Source of the DNA: Berberis thunbergii
Taxonomy: Eukaryota; Streptophyta; Magnoliopsida; Ranunculales; Berberidaceae
Reading direction: 5' to 3'
Length of the DNA: 64,000 nucleotides
Assembly (NCBI GenBank): GCA_003290165.1
Contig: QNQO01010749.1
Span: 114,168-178,167, forward strand
The stretch's first letter is position 1, and the number at the start of each line of letters is the position of its first letter. Shown in pieces: positions 11,276 to 22,702 of this stretch. The notes under the pieces are model-generated. The model did no database searches and was not told where the DNA came from. It was given only the letters and a program-made list of their open reading frames with translations. The translations under genes and the position numbers were made by a program.

Positions 11276-14200
11276 TGTGAGACTTGAATCTTGAAAATAT
11301 GCATTTCATACATTGTTATATATCTCATACTCAATTTAAAGCACAAAAGTGTTGAGTACGAGTAAATTATTTTGGCAAGAACCCGAAGGAACGTGAGTAT
11401 GTAGGGTTTTAAGCGTGTGTGCAGATTTAATTGGTTGATTAAGGATTTAGTTTTTACACAAAATATGTTTAGAACACACTTACAATGGAAAATGTTGTCA
11501 AGTAGCTCACTTATACAATTTGGAAAAGTTTGAGGTACGTAGTAAAAATTTTGTACATTTAAAGGATAAGTTCGGGATATATTTGCCGCACTTGCTATTT
11601 AAACAACAAATGACATTATCTCCCTTATCTTCATCCTCTTGGTTGTGCAAGCAAAAAGCTTCCAAGAGAGGGATTTGCAGTTGGTTCCTTGGAAGAAAAT
11701 TGGTTGATTTTGAAAGGACTTCTCAACTAGGTAAGTGTTTGTGCTTGAGTTTTGAATCTTAAGTTTGGCTTATGATATGTTCTTGATTTATTTTAGCTAT
11801 CAAATCAGAGTTTCATGTTGTTTAAGATCGTATGGGTTAGGTTGATGGTAGGGGGATTTGCATAGAAGATTTGATGTTCATATAGATGTATATGCAAATT
11901 TGCACTGCATACTGTGTACTAAAATGGGTGTGATCTGCTATACAGAACCTTGAATTGTAAACGGTTTGTTGGGTTGGAAACTAGAGACGCGGGGCTTTCC
12001 ATGATATAAAATTTGAAGTATAATTCTCTGTATTCAGGTCTCACCGTCAGTTTCAATTAGACCTAAATACCGAGTCCTGACCTGATTTTTAGCAATTATG
12101 TGTTAGATTGTGTTTAATGGAACTCCCTCCACAGAAATCCAATTTAGGCATATGATAATGGTTTTGAAGCTATGGATGTCTACTTTTAAACACAATTGAT
12201 TTCATTATGAAATTCGAAGTGTAGTATCATACATAGTTCATAGAATGAGAGGTGGTTAATATCACTTGGTACACTTTTATGAGTTTCAGAATCTGGAATG
12301 AAATAGGCTTCAAATCTTATTGTTTTGTGTTGGTTATAACTTATAAGTAGGGCTGGGCATTTCAGACCGAATAACCGGATCGAACCAGAAACCAAACCGA
12401 TCGGGTCGGTTTGGGCCGGTCCTTTAATAATATTTTACTATTCGATCCCAAAAACTGGATCGAGCCCATATTTACGGTTCAGTCCTTGGTTGTAATTCTT
12501 AAAATTATCGGTTAACCGGCCCGACTTAAATTAAAATATAAATCAACGGCCTAATGTCTTTGAAAATCGTAGTAATTGCAGGTGGACTTTCAATAATGAA
12601 GTCTCTATTAAAATAATAACTGAAGCTGACTTTAAATGATATTTTCATTGAGAATGATGCCTTGGTCCTTACATCTAGAAAGCTCTATCCGTTGCCAACT
12701 TCATCACCAAAGAACAAAAAAAAAGGCTTATTCTAGGGTTTTATTCACATTTTCCCATCCGACTCCTCTTCCTCTTCCTCTTCTCATTCTCTTCTTCTCT
12801 CCGCCTTCTCAACTCATCATCCACCTCTCCCTCCTTGCAGACTCCTCTCCGCCTCCTTGCAAGTTGCAACCTCCTTCCTCTCCACATACTCGCACTCATT
12901 TTCCTTACCTCCTCCTTGCAAACTTCCCTTCCTCTCCTCTCCTGCCTCCTATAGTGTGTGTTTGTGAAGTGAGTTGAGACTTGAGACTGATGTAGTTGCA
13001 AATTAGCAGGTTGTAAGGGTTTTTAGATTTTTGGGTACTTAAGAGTTGCAATGATTTAGATTTGTAACTAAAGTATTGTAATAGTTTAGTTTTGAGATTG
13101 GATAATATGAATTATTTAGCCAATGTTTTCATTTTACCATCATTTTTACATATCCAAGTGATTTGCTTGTACTTTGTAATTGAGCAATATTTGTCATCTA
13201 TTTGTAATCTGAATTATTTAAATTGAATTTTCTCTTTAATAACTAGTTGTTATAATGTAGAATAGATGTATTACCTTGTACTTGCAGATAACTGAATCAT
13301 GCAAAGGTAAGGACTTTGTGGGACTAAAAATGGTGTTGGATAAGAAGTTGTTGCTCTTCTGCCAAGGCCGGTAGTTTTGTTGAAATGTTGAACATATGAG
13401 TTTGAATCCTGGTTTTAATAGAGAACTAAGATTCTGCTATTGTGCACAAATCACATAACGGACAAACATGTTGGGCTGAAAAACATTATCACATAAACGA
13501 CAATGAAAAAATTGGGCTGAAAAACATTGGGCTAAAATTTTGGGCTTAACCGTGAGTCGAGACTGGCCCGGACCAGCCTGATATTTCGGTTAACCGGGGT
13601 CACCTAGCCAGGCTCGGTCCTTAAAATTTTGGTCATTAAAATATCAAGCCGATCCTCGGTTTGAGCTAAACGGTCCAGTTAACCGGCCCGACCCGACCCT
13701 AGTTAGAAGATTCAGTAAAAGGGTTGTCTATTAGTTTTGGGCTTCACAATAAAGCATGATTACTCATTGAATTGTGTTCATGCATTCATTTATTCCATGA
13801 GCATATGTTTTACATATTTTATAAGTGTGTGAATCATGTTGAACTTGAGCCTATGTTATTTCATTTAGGTCCAAAGAAGGCTCTGGCTACATCTCAAACA
13901 CCTAGAGAGTAAAGCGCACATCGAGTAAGGCATCAATTGGTTTAAAGTGTATACTCGTTGTATATTTGAGAACTAACATTCATTTATTTGTTATGAAATA
14001 AATTGGTATGGTTGAAACTTTTGCCTTGTTCCCTGACATAAGGAGGTTCGTTATATTATCGTCTCACATTCCAATCGTTAAAAGTGAAAGGGTAATAGTT
14101 ATATCATCGTCTTAACATTCCAGACATTAAAAGTGGAATGATAATTTTTATATTATCGTTTCTCATTCCAGATGTTAAAAGTGGAATGGTAATTTCTAGA

Positions 14201-14475
14201 TGTTAAAAGTGAAATGCTAATTGTTACATCATTGTCTCACATTCTAGACGTTAAAAGTGGAAGGTGAATATTTATTTATCATTTCACTTTTCCGACGTTA
14301 AAAGGGGAATGGTAATTAGTATGTGTGCCTTTGTAGCATTGAAATTTGAATTATAAATTGTGTTAATTGTTTTCTCTTATGTGACTTTATAATTCTCACT
14401 GAGCTAGTGGATAGCTCATTTATTTCATGATTTTTATTTTCAAGTCTTCTGCTATAGGTGGTCCACCGTACAGCT
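11276..14475 (+). repeat. Probable chromovirus 3' LTR, interrupted
   Basis: TGTGAGACTTG starts right after the pol tail and a purine tract, as a 3' LTR should. A CTATTTAAAC TATA-like box lies at about 11597, and the ACTGAGCTAGTGGATAGCTCA motif near 14398-14418 resembles the downstream part of many plant Gypsy LTRs. A series of related units of roughly 60 bp (CATTCCAGA..GTTAAAAGTGGAATG) fills about 14040-14320. A hAT-like element is inserted at 12348-13701. The exact 3' end is uncertain. Confidence 0.5.
12348..13701. mobile_element. hAT-like non-autonomous insertion in the chromovirus LTR
   Basis: The left end TAGGGCTGGGCA and the right end (complement TAGGGTCGGGTC) form an imperfect inverted repeat. 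Flanking octamers CTTATAAG and GTTAGAAG agree at six of eight bases, fitting an old 8-bp duplication. Subterminal blocks at both ends repeat AACCGG/GGTTAACCGG motifs. The interior includes a CT-rich stretch (12760-12960) and an AT-rich part. It splits the sequence that is continuous in the inverted arm at 9899-10872, which supports an insertion. Confidence 0.7.
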
Positions 14476-15560
14476 AGTCTTTTAGAGAGCTCGAGTTTAG
14501 AAAAAAATTGTTGAACAACTACATCAATTTTTCTCGCTTATTTAGAACATATTATCATGGATTGATAAATCGACGAGTTTAGAAAACGATTAAACGGTAA
14601 TTCGGTGGGAAGTCACCAATTCTCACCAAATAATCAGTTAGAGATTATTCAAACGATTAATTCAAAAATTGTAATGCTCTACTAATGATAAAAGATTAAT
14701 CACCGATTAAATAACATAGGATATAATATTGTTTCCAATTGTTGCAATCACAGACTTGAGAGTCCTAGAATTTGCTTGAAGTTTCAAAAAAACACATCAG
14801 TTTCTATTTAACAAGAATGGGAATTTCAATTTCTCACTAAAAAATGACTTCCATGAACCAAAATTTTGCAATATAACCAAATGAGACAAATCATTTTGTG
14901 AGAAATTGAAAAGTGATGGTAAGAGAGACATAGGAACTGCAGCCAACCTTAAAAATTTGCAGAATATATTAACATGTAAGTCATGCTTAAAAAAATGTAG
15001 ATAACTTCAAACCCAAACATTCTACCCTCAACCAAAAAACTCTCGTACAAAAACCCATAATATAATCAAATGCTAATGAGTGCCAGATAAGCAAGACTAG
15101 ATAAGTTGCTGAAATAGAAAAGATGACCGATTTCACTATCGTCACCACCTTCTTTGACCCTTGGTGAGGGAGTCATCAGACATCACCCATAGTAACAATC
15201 AAATTTTTTAGGCATATGTTCGAAACCGGTTACAGATATATGGTAATTGATAAAAGATACAACCAGTTTATATCTGTACATATAGGGGAAACAATTACGT
15301 TACCAATTTATAGAATTTTTTCAATTCCAATGTTTTCACCAAAATCAAATATTCCTGCAATTCAACTTGCATTAACGACCCAAAAAATATATATATTTGC
15401 ATTACTTTGGCACCCACCAAGGACAATTCATTAGTTGGGTGAAAAAAATTCAATCTTGTCTGAAACCCTAACAAGTAAACTCAAAAAAATCCAAACCGTA
15501 ACATCAGTACTTTCCCCCAAAATAGATTACTGTAAATTATGAAGAGATGACAAGGAGGTA
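14475..15560. other. Rest of the 5' UTR intron, no gene seen
   Basis: AT-rich intronic DNA without a convincing reading frame. A cluster of CGATTAA/TTAATCG-type words at 14560-14710 resembles stretches at 480-540, 770-890 and 9565-9640, possibly scraps of one repeat family. Confidence 0.4.
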
Positions 15561-15561
15561 C

Positions 15562-15612
15562 CTTTCTTACAAAATGCTGATAACTGAGAGAAGGGCAGAG
15601 GATCCCCAGAGG
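15562..15612 (-). other. Probable second 5' UTR exon of the SNAP50-like gene
   Basis: A 51-base segment bounded by a CTGCAG acceptor (minus strand) and an AAAG|GTACC donor. It has no ATG in frame with the coding exons. It lies on the same strand as, and upstream of, the coding exon that opens right after an acceptor at 9491. Inferred from splice signals only. Confidence 0.45.
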
Positions 15613-15712
15613 CTGCAGGGAAGATTACAAACCCTAATAACCAAATCCAAGAATACCCAAATGGCAAAAAAGACTAAAATATGATAGAGAAAGAGAAACT
15701 GATTGATAATAC

Positions 15713-15960
15713 CTGTTGTTGTTTGTAGAGATTTTATTGAAGAAAAATGAAATCTTTTGAGTCTGTGAGGTGGGGAAAAGAGGGGTGGAGACGAAATGGG
15801 GTAACGGAAGAGTGAAGAGATAGCGAAAAGGGTTTGAATTGAGATCTGTGAGAATGCGAGAGAGAGGAGGTTGGCTAAGTTGATATGTGCAAGTGGTGAA
15901 CGGAAGAGTCGAGAGAGAGCGAAATGGGTTTGGGTTTAGTACGCTCACTTCAGTTGATAT
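15713..15960 (-). other. Probable first exon and leader of the SNAP50-like gene
   Basis: On the minus strand this stretch is CT-rich, as plant leaders often are, and ends with AACAACAG|GTATTATC, a good donor. It contains a short imperfect direct repeat (two segments around the protein-like motif NPFRSLSTLP and NPFRYLFTLP). An ATG at 15948 opens a 104-codon frame that runs through the donor, so it would act as an upstream ORF if transcribed. The transcription start cannot be fixed from sequence alone. Confidence 0.4.
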
Positions 15961-16430
15961 ATGAAAAAGGGTTTAGTGACCAAGAGATGATGTCATGTCC
16001 TGTGTGTATAATGTGTTTGATTACCACAATTCACAATGGCTACATATGAGGTTGCCAAGCGGTGCAAAGGTGCGTAACCAGACATAAGCAAATCATTTTT
16101 CGTAATAAATTTAATAAAATAATATAAATAAAATAATCAATCATCGAGTTAAGAAATAACATAAATTCAATAATAAAAGTGGTTGAGGCGGTAGAATTAC
16201 CTCATTATAACAATATTGCTACCTGGTGGAATCGGGAGAGTTAAGGCCTGAAAGATAATATTCATATTCTTAACAAAAACATAATCATCATAAAATTATC
16301 ATAAACTCATAAAAATAAATGAGTTAAATATTAAGAAAAGTAAATTTGAATGAACTGGAGTATTAAAGTCTAATTGAAATTATAGTGTATATTTTTGAAG
16401 AATTGCAGTCTTGTTTAATCATTATTTTAG
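15961..16430. other. Upstream region of the SNAP50-like gene
   Basis: AT-rich flank between the probable first exon and the Tat-type element. A core promoter for the minus-strand gene should lie here, but I see no TATA box or known element that I would defend. Confidence 0.3.
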
Positions 16431-16435
16431 GTATG

Positions 16436-17124
16436 TGATGTAGTCGATTTTCGCTCTTTGCTTGACCTGCTGACTTGCGCAAGGAACGCATGTGAGCTAC
16501 GAACCACTATTGTGGTGACCGATGGCACTCCGATGCTAAAGTCAAACAAGGATCTGAGGAAGACGTAATGTTGTAAACAGGAAATTTGTAGCATACATTA
16601 GCTTACCAACCTCATGTCTTATTTATAGTGCTGGAGTCCTGGTTCGATCAGGGTTTCGGTGGCGTAGTTTAGGGAAGAAGATCTTCGTGGAGATCTTTCT
16701 CTAATTAGGAGTTGTGCTGGAAGGAAAGTTTATCTATTAGACTTGTGCTCCTAGATACAGAGGAGATAGTTCTCAATCAGAGTGTTGTCCATAGATAATT
16801 CGCGCCTCCCTTGTTCCCTAGAATCAGGGGCGACGTATACTCTTGTATTTGCTTCCTAGTTAAAGGCAAAGTGTTGTTGTTTTGCATGTCCGAAGTCGAT
16901 CCCCGAGATATTTGCCTTAATAAGGTTTATGGGTATTGGGGATAGTTGTGAGACGCGTGAGCTTGGCAGGCTATAATGATTTGGGTCCGTCTGGCGGACT
17001 GCCTACGCGGGCGTAGAGTCTTTTGGGCAGGATCAATGTTGGGCGGACGATTGGGCATGTTATTTCTTGATATCATCAAGACACGTGTATGGTGTGGAAG
17101 ATAAGACGTTTTGGTGTATCATCA
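16436..17124 (-). repeat. Left (3') LTR of the Tat-type element
   Basis: A 689-bp LTR beginning TGATGTAGTC and ending TATCATCA, matching the right LTR in order with scattered changes and small indels. On the minus strand the tract CTCGGGGGAGCAAC lies directly upstream (complement of 17125-17138), a good polypurine tract. This identifies the copy as the 3' LTR. Confidence 0.85.
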
Positions 17125-17386
17125 GTTGCTCCCCCGAGTTAGTGGGTCATCGTATTGGTTCACTAAGTCACTTCTTGAAAAGATACGCCGCTCATGATGA
17201 TTGAGTCTGAGTCATTACTTGAGCAGTGCGCTTCATTAATTAAGCTGCGTCAGTTCAGTGGAGAAGAGGCAGGAAATCAATCCCTATTTAGATTGACTTT
17301 TTCTACAGAGATTGACTCTTCCATTTCTTTGCTTTTAGATACTTCATTCTGTTAAGCTTTTGGTCGAAAGTTTATTCACCTTATTC

Positions 17387-18299
17387 ATGGCTCGCCAAAA
17401 TCACTTTGACGATGAACTTCTAGCCAAGGGTCTCCAGTTTTTTGAAGATAGGTTGATTTTCGAAACAGGCCTTGTCGATATCCGAAAGACATTCGGGTCC
17501 CCGAGGACCTGCCATTTTATACTCTAAGTGGTGATCAGACGCTGAAAGTTAAGTTTGAAGGTGGAGCCTCTTCCAGGAAGATGAAGCTTCCAAAGTTAAG
17601 GCTTCTATTTTGCCTGACGCAGAGGGGTTTCCTGAAATGCTTGCCTCCTAAGTTGGAGGAGGATGCGCTGGAGGAGTGCATGGATAAGGGGTTGAGAAAC
17701 ACTTTATGTTGGGGATGTCCCAATTGAGCCAGGTGGTCGTCGCTGGGACGGAAGTTGAGGCAGCTCGTGAGAGGGTGTACACCATGGAGCGTGTCTTATC
17801 AACTATGCAGAAGTTGTATTTCGATGCACTTTTCAAGATCGATTCGCTGAGAAAGCAGATTGAGGAGATGAGGCTGGAGCAGTCAATCGTTGATGCCAAA
17901 ACTCAGAGGGTTCGTTTGGAAGCCCTTGAGTCTGATTTAGCAAAGGCGGTGTCCGCAAGGGACGGATCCAGACAAGAATTGAACCTAATCCGCCGTGAAC
18001 TGGAAGTTGTGCAGGAAGTTGCGGCTAAGATGTGCTCTGAACTGCAATCTTTTGTCGAGGAGAACACCATGAAGGAATCTGAGTGGGTTGTCCAAAAACA
18101 GCAATTAGAGGCCGATGTGAAATTCAATGCTCGGGAAACAAGGAAAGCTGGGGACCAACTTCTCTTTGAGCAACATGAACTTAGTGCAGTTAAGAATGTG
18201 CTAACAGGCAAGTTGGAGCTACTGGAGCGTGAACTTGCTGAAGCGAATGTGCGCGTTGAAGAGCTTCCTAAGGCGCAAGGCCAGTGTAAACTCCGTTGA
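17387..18299 (+). pseudogene. Antisense coiled-coil ORF of the Tat-type element
   Basis: A forward-strand frame, opposite to gag, just inside the 3' LTR. It opens with MARQNHFDDELL at 17387, stops at about 17527, and resumes in another frame at 17706-18299 (197 codons). That part is rich in Glu, Lys, Arg, Leu and Gln with heptad-like spacing (for example RVYTMERVLSTMQ and LRKQIEEMRLEQ), so it is probably coiled coil. Extra antisense ORFs between pol and the 3' LTR are described for Tat-lineage retrotransposons, and their function is unknown. This copy is broken by at least one frame change. Confidence 0.65.
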
Positions 18300-19121
18300 A
18301 TCATGCATGCGAGGTTAGAACTGCTGGTGTGATGAAGAGGAAGCATCCAGAATGAGACCTTGCATATTACAAGAAGATGTCTTATGCAGACTTCGGGGTC
18401 TCTGGGTCATCAGAAGAAGAGGGCGATCCAGATCATAGCACTTAGAACGAGGCACGCGCGGATGCAACTCCTGCTTATTTTCTGCTAGGCTTAATTTTCC
18501 CGTATTTGTACCTCCTTCTGATGAGGAGTAAATTTTGCACATCTGTACTTTTGGCTTCGATTGTTAATGAAATCGGGTTTATTTTGAGTATGCTTTGTAC
18601 CCCTATTTTGTTCGATCTCCCTTTGCGCATTTTATATATTTGCCTCGTCATTTTACTTTGACACAAGTCAGGATGGGTCAGCAGGAAGCCGGGTGGTCGG
18701 TCTACTGTTGAGAGTTTGGCCATTTATGTTTGTGAATGATTCTGACCCATTCTTTTGTGATGTTTCAGAGTTGCTATCGCGTGGTTACGTCCGGTAGTGG
18801 GCGTTATGTGGATGGTTTGGCAATGGGTAACGCTACACAGGTCGTAGCTCATCATTAAGGTAGGTCGTTTGAGACTCAAGTTGTGCATCTGATCATCTGT
18901 TGTGATTGCTAGCATGAGTGAACTGTTGCAGCCAAGCACATGCATTGTATTTGAGCTAGAGCACTTGTCCCGAGTTAGGTTTCGTAAGTTCGGGCTGACA
19001 TCCCGTGTAGCATCCATATGTTTGTTAGCAGATTGATTTTTGTGTTGGCTCAAATGGTCATTGCTGATATTGGAATGTCAGCCTGTATGAGCGTGAAGAC
19101 GCTGCTTGAGTTGTAATTTAC

Positions 19122-20030
19122 TTCGGCGATCGCTGTTTTTAGAAAGCGCAGTGGTCACGTGGTGAGCCGTTGACATCAGTCGGGGCTGACTGGGCTCCCA
19201 ACTTCTGAACCATTTATGCCCGCGCAGAGCGGATTGCATGTTCGGGATATGATAATTTTGGCGATCATGGTCTGCTGGAGAGCAATGATCCTGTGGCGAG
19301 TCGTCGACAACAGTCGTGACTGACTAGACTCCCACCTTCCAAACCATTTACGCCTTCGCGGAGCAGACTACAAGTTTGGGTTGAAAAAATTCGGCGACCA
19401 TGGTCTGTAGGAGAGCAGTGGTCCCGTGGCGAGCCATCAACATTAGTCGAAACTGACTAAGCTATCACCTGTCAAACCATCTACACTCGTGCTGAGCGAG
19501 CTACAAATTTGAAATGAGAGAATTCGGTGACCATGGTCTCTAGGAGAGCAGTGGTCTCGTGGCGAGCTGTTGACATTAGTCGGAACTGACTAGGCTCCCA
19601 CCTTTCAAACCATCTACACCCGCATAGAGCGGGCTACAAGTCTGGGAGTTGGTAATTCGGCGACCATGATATGTAGAAGAACAGTGGTCTCGCGACGAAC
19701 AGTCGACATCCGTCAAAATTGACTAGGCTCACACCTTCCAAACCATCTACACCCGCGCAGAAGGGGCTATAGGTCTGGGAATTGACCAGAAGCTGTCATT
19801 AGCAGGCATCACTGGCTAGGCTTACCTGATCGAGTTCGGCGACCATCGCCCACGAAGGGGGTGACGATCCCTGGTGAGTCATCGTCATCAGATGCAAGAA
19901 CTTATATTAGACTCTCACTTCTTAAGCCATCGACATTCACACTCGGTGAACTAGGCGTCAGGATGAATCAGAAGTCGTCGTCATCAGTTGAAATCGACTA
20001 AGCTTGCCTGGTTAGGTCGGGGCTCTGCTT
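19122..20030. repeat. Tandem array of ~133-bp units
   Basis: Units start at TTCGGCGA-like words at 19122, 19257, 19390, 19523 and 19656, giving periods of 135, 133, 133 and 133 bp. A diverged partial unit starts at 19835 (period 179). Each unit holds GGAGAGCAGTGGTC, a GTCGACATTAGTCG-like block, CAAACCATCTACACCCGC and GGGCTACAAG. Identity between units is high but imperfect. The array lies in the untranslated part of the Tat-type element. Confidence 0.85.
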
Positions 20031-20273
20031 GTTGCAGGCGCGCACGCCTATCTCCGTAGACGGATTGCAGCGTGCGGATTGGTTTTTTTTCAAAAAGAAA
20101 TAAATACCTTAAATCAGGTGGTGATATGAGGTGTGTTTCGCGTGTCAATAGTGACTAGGGTTTCTACTGCTTGCATCGGCGCACGTGGTAGAATATCGTT
20201 CAAATAGTGGGCCAAGCCGATGGGCCCATAAAAGAAGAACTAGATCTTGTCATAGGATCATGAAGCCACTTTT

Positions 20274-20345
20274 ACAACGTAGATTGCATGGTGACACGTG
20301 CACGACGTAGATTGCATGGTGACACGTGCACGACGTAGATTGCGA
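20274..20345. repeat. 28-bp tandem repeat containing CACGTG
   Basis: About two and a half units of ACGTAGATTGCATGGTGACACGTGC. Each full unit contains one CACGTG palindrome. Lies in the Tat-type element downstream of the 133-bp array. Confidence 0.85.
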
Positions 20346-20399
20346 GACGATTGAGTATCGGTTACTCCACCCAGCTAATGGGGTTATCGGATGATTATG

Positions 20400-21000
20400 T
20401 TTTTCTTTTCTTCTAGTATAAGAAAAAGAGAGAATTCATATAAAAATTATAATTATCTAATTATTTTGTTTTGATTTTATTTATTATTGTAATAAATTAT
20501 TTTAATATTACGAATAAAGTAAATAATACCAATATAATTTTGATAAACATAAAGTTTATATTACTTTTATTTTTATTTATTTATTCATATTTAGTTTTAG
20601 TCATTCATATTGAGAATGATACATTAATTTAAAGATCAAATGTTCTAAATCTAAAGATATATTATTAAGATTAATTTTATACATTATTATCGAATAAAAA
20701 AATCAATCGAGTTATGAAATTAGAGCTCAAAATCCTTGAATTGAAAGCCCAAAAACTAAAAATACTAATAAGACAAGTCTACACAATGTGACCATTCCAC
20801 CAAAAAGTTTTCTTTTAGTTCAAAATGATCAATATGTAGAATCAAAGTGTGCAACATCATAGCTTCCTTGGGAACCTTCGCCTTATCGTTTCCCATACGG
20901 TACTTAATGTTGATATTTAATGTTGAAGCGCATGTTTGGTGAACCACTATATCTATATAATGGTGTTCCTTCATCATTGTAGTCATTATCTTCCACATAG
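20400..21000. other. AT-rich segment inside the Tat-type element
   Basis: Base composition changes sharply from the GC-richer sequence on both sides to long A/T runs (about 20410-20760). A minus-strand frame at 20765-20998 (77 codons) resembles nothing I can name. It could be a secondary insertion or captured host DNA. I could not find a target-site duplication. Confidence 0.35.
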
Positions 21001-22261
21001 TGCACTTTTTTCAGATGCTCATACTCAAATAATGTGTTTTGGGTTTTCCAAAGGCTGAAGGAAAATCTCCAACGCTGGAGTCTTCGGATGTTCTGACATT
21101 TGTGTCGATGAGTCTTGATAAGACTTGATATTATGCGGGGTCACCTACTTTGGGTGAGCATCCAATTGATTCGTTGAAACCATGTAATTTTTTTTCGCAT
21201 TGAGAAGAAGTACAGACTTTCCTGCAAGGGACGAGTCTGTCGTTTATGTGTCGGTGCCCTATCGGTGCTTCGAATCGTCTAATTTATGAGATAATACTAG
21301 CAACCGACTTTGAAGCGGTTGCTCTTCTTCCCCGTCAGATAGCCTTGACACACTGTGTTGCACTTGGACTCGGGGCTACGGGGCGAAGTGGAGTTGGACA
21401 TGGAATGTCGGAGTGGGCCATTGACTCATAGATGCCCCTCTCATCCCTTATCGAAAGGGTGCACTCGATCTGTTTCAACCTGACACTTATCCCAAGTTCG
21501 TTAGGTTGAGCGGATCGAGCATGTGAGTTGGCTGTAGCTTCGGTTGGCATATCGTGGGGCCTCTGATTGCTAATTTTATACCACCTCAGGCCATATTTGA
21601 GGGGTGGGTCTGACGAAACACGTGTTTTTTCATACTGTTCTTGCTCGTGAGTCATCTTATTCCGAGAAGTTGCTGAGCATAACTCTAAGAGTGCTTCTTA
21701 ATCTATCCAGGGTACTTTTACTGTCACTTTTGAGTCATCTTCCGAAATCAGATTGTTTAAGCAAATATATACTGTATGTCGCATCAGATTCAGATGCTTG
21801 TAGTTTGTAGTCTTTTGTACCCGCCTCTGGGCGATCGTTGTTACATCTTTCCAATAATCAATAGAGTGTGTTTGCGTAATTCTTCTTTTATTCCTTAAAT
21901 GATTGCAAATCACATAAACTCCTAAGAACTAAAACTCTACATTGACTACGAAAAGAAAACTAAACAACTGAATAGATTGATTGTTGGCTGAGAGAGGTTG
22001 ATCCGACACATAAGTGAATTTGCATGGCCCTTGATTGGATCTTGTGTACCTTCACCGAATTGCCAAGTTTCACTGACTCCGTTGAAGTTACTGAAGAGTA
22101 AATCTTGCGTGGGAGGGTCCTTCCACGCCCCCGACAGTCGTGGGGTTGTGCTCATGCTTGCTATGGCCTCCTCGTTGGGCATGACATTATGTCGGGCTAG
22201 AGATTAGACTGCTCTCGAGTGCTAGATTGCCTCCATCTAGATGGAGTGACTTCTCCATAGT

Positions 22262-22702
22262 TTATGAGTCTGGTTTCTGTTCAACTTGTCTGGTAGGCTT
22301 CAGTTGGATCTGGGAACATTTTATCTGATTCAGTGCAGCATAGTGACATCCTCGTGTCATTGGTTTGTCCTCACGAATTGTTCCTTCTGAGTGGTTAGCA
22401 ATATACTTAACGCACTGATGAAGGGTGAAGACTACTACTTCCATCTGGTGGAGCCAAGGCCTTCTTAGGATGAGGTTAAAGGTGGACGGTGCGTCTACTA
22501 CCATGAAATCCAATAACATGACCTTTCTTTGTTGTGGATTTCCTACCACCACCGCCAACCTTATCTTCCCGATCGGAAAACACGTATATCCGCTGAATCC
22601 AATCAACGGGTAGTCGGAAGACGTTAGGTTTTCCATACTGCGAAATGCGTTGTAAAATAGGACGTTGATAGAGCTTCCTGTGTTGACCAGGGCCCTCTTC
22701 AC
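22262..22702 (-). pseudogene. Retroviral-type aspartic protease of the Tat-type element
   Basis: The minus-strand frame contains NTGSSINVLF at the active-site loop, where the usual residue is Asp (DTGSS), and VDAPSTFNLILRRPWLH, the conserved C-terminal block of Ty3/Gypsy proteases. The Asp to Asn change would remove the catalytic residue. It follows gag in a different frame. Nothing that looks like reverse transcriptase follows it. Confidence 0.75.

Noticed and set aside
12636..12977. Pro/Ser/Leu-rich frame of 113 codons
   Set aside because: It lies inside the hAT-like element and comes from a CT-rich simple-sequence tract.
14040..14320. CRISPR-like array
   Set aside because: The units are diverged, lack unique spacers and lie in a plant LTR. 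It is an ordinary tandem repeat.
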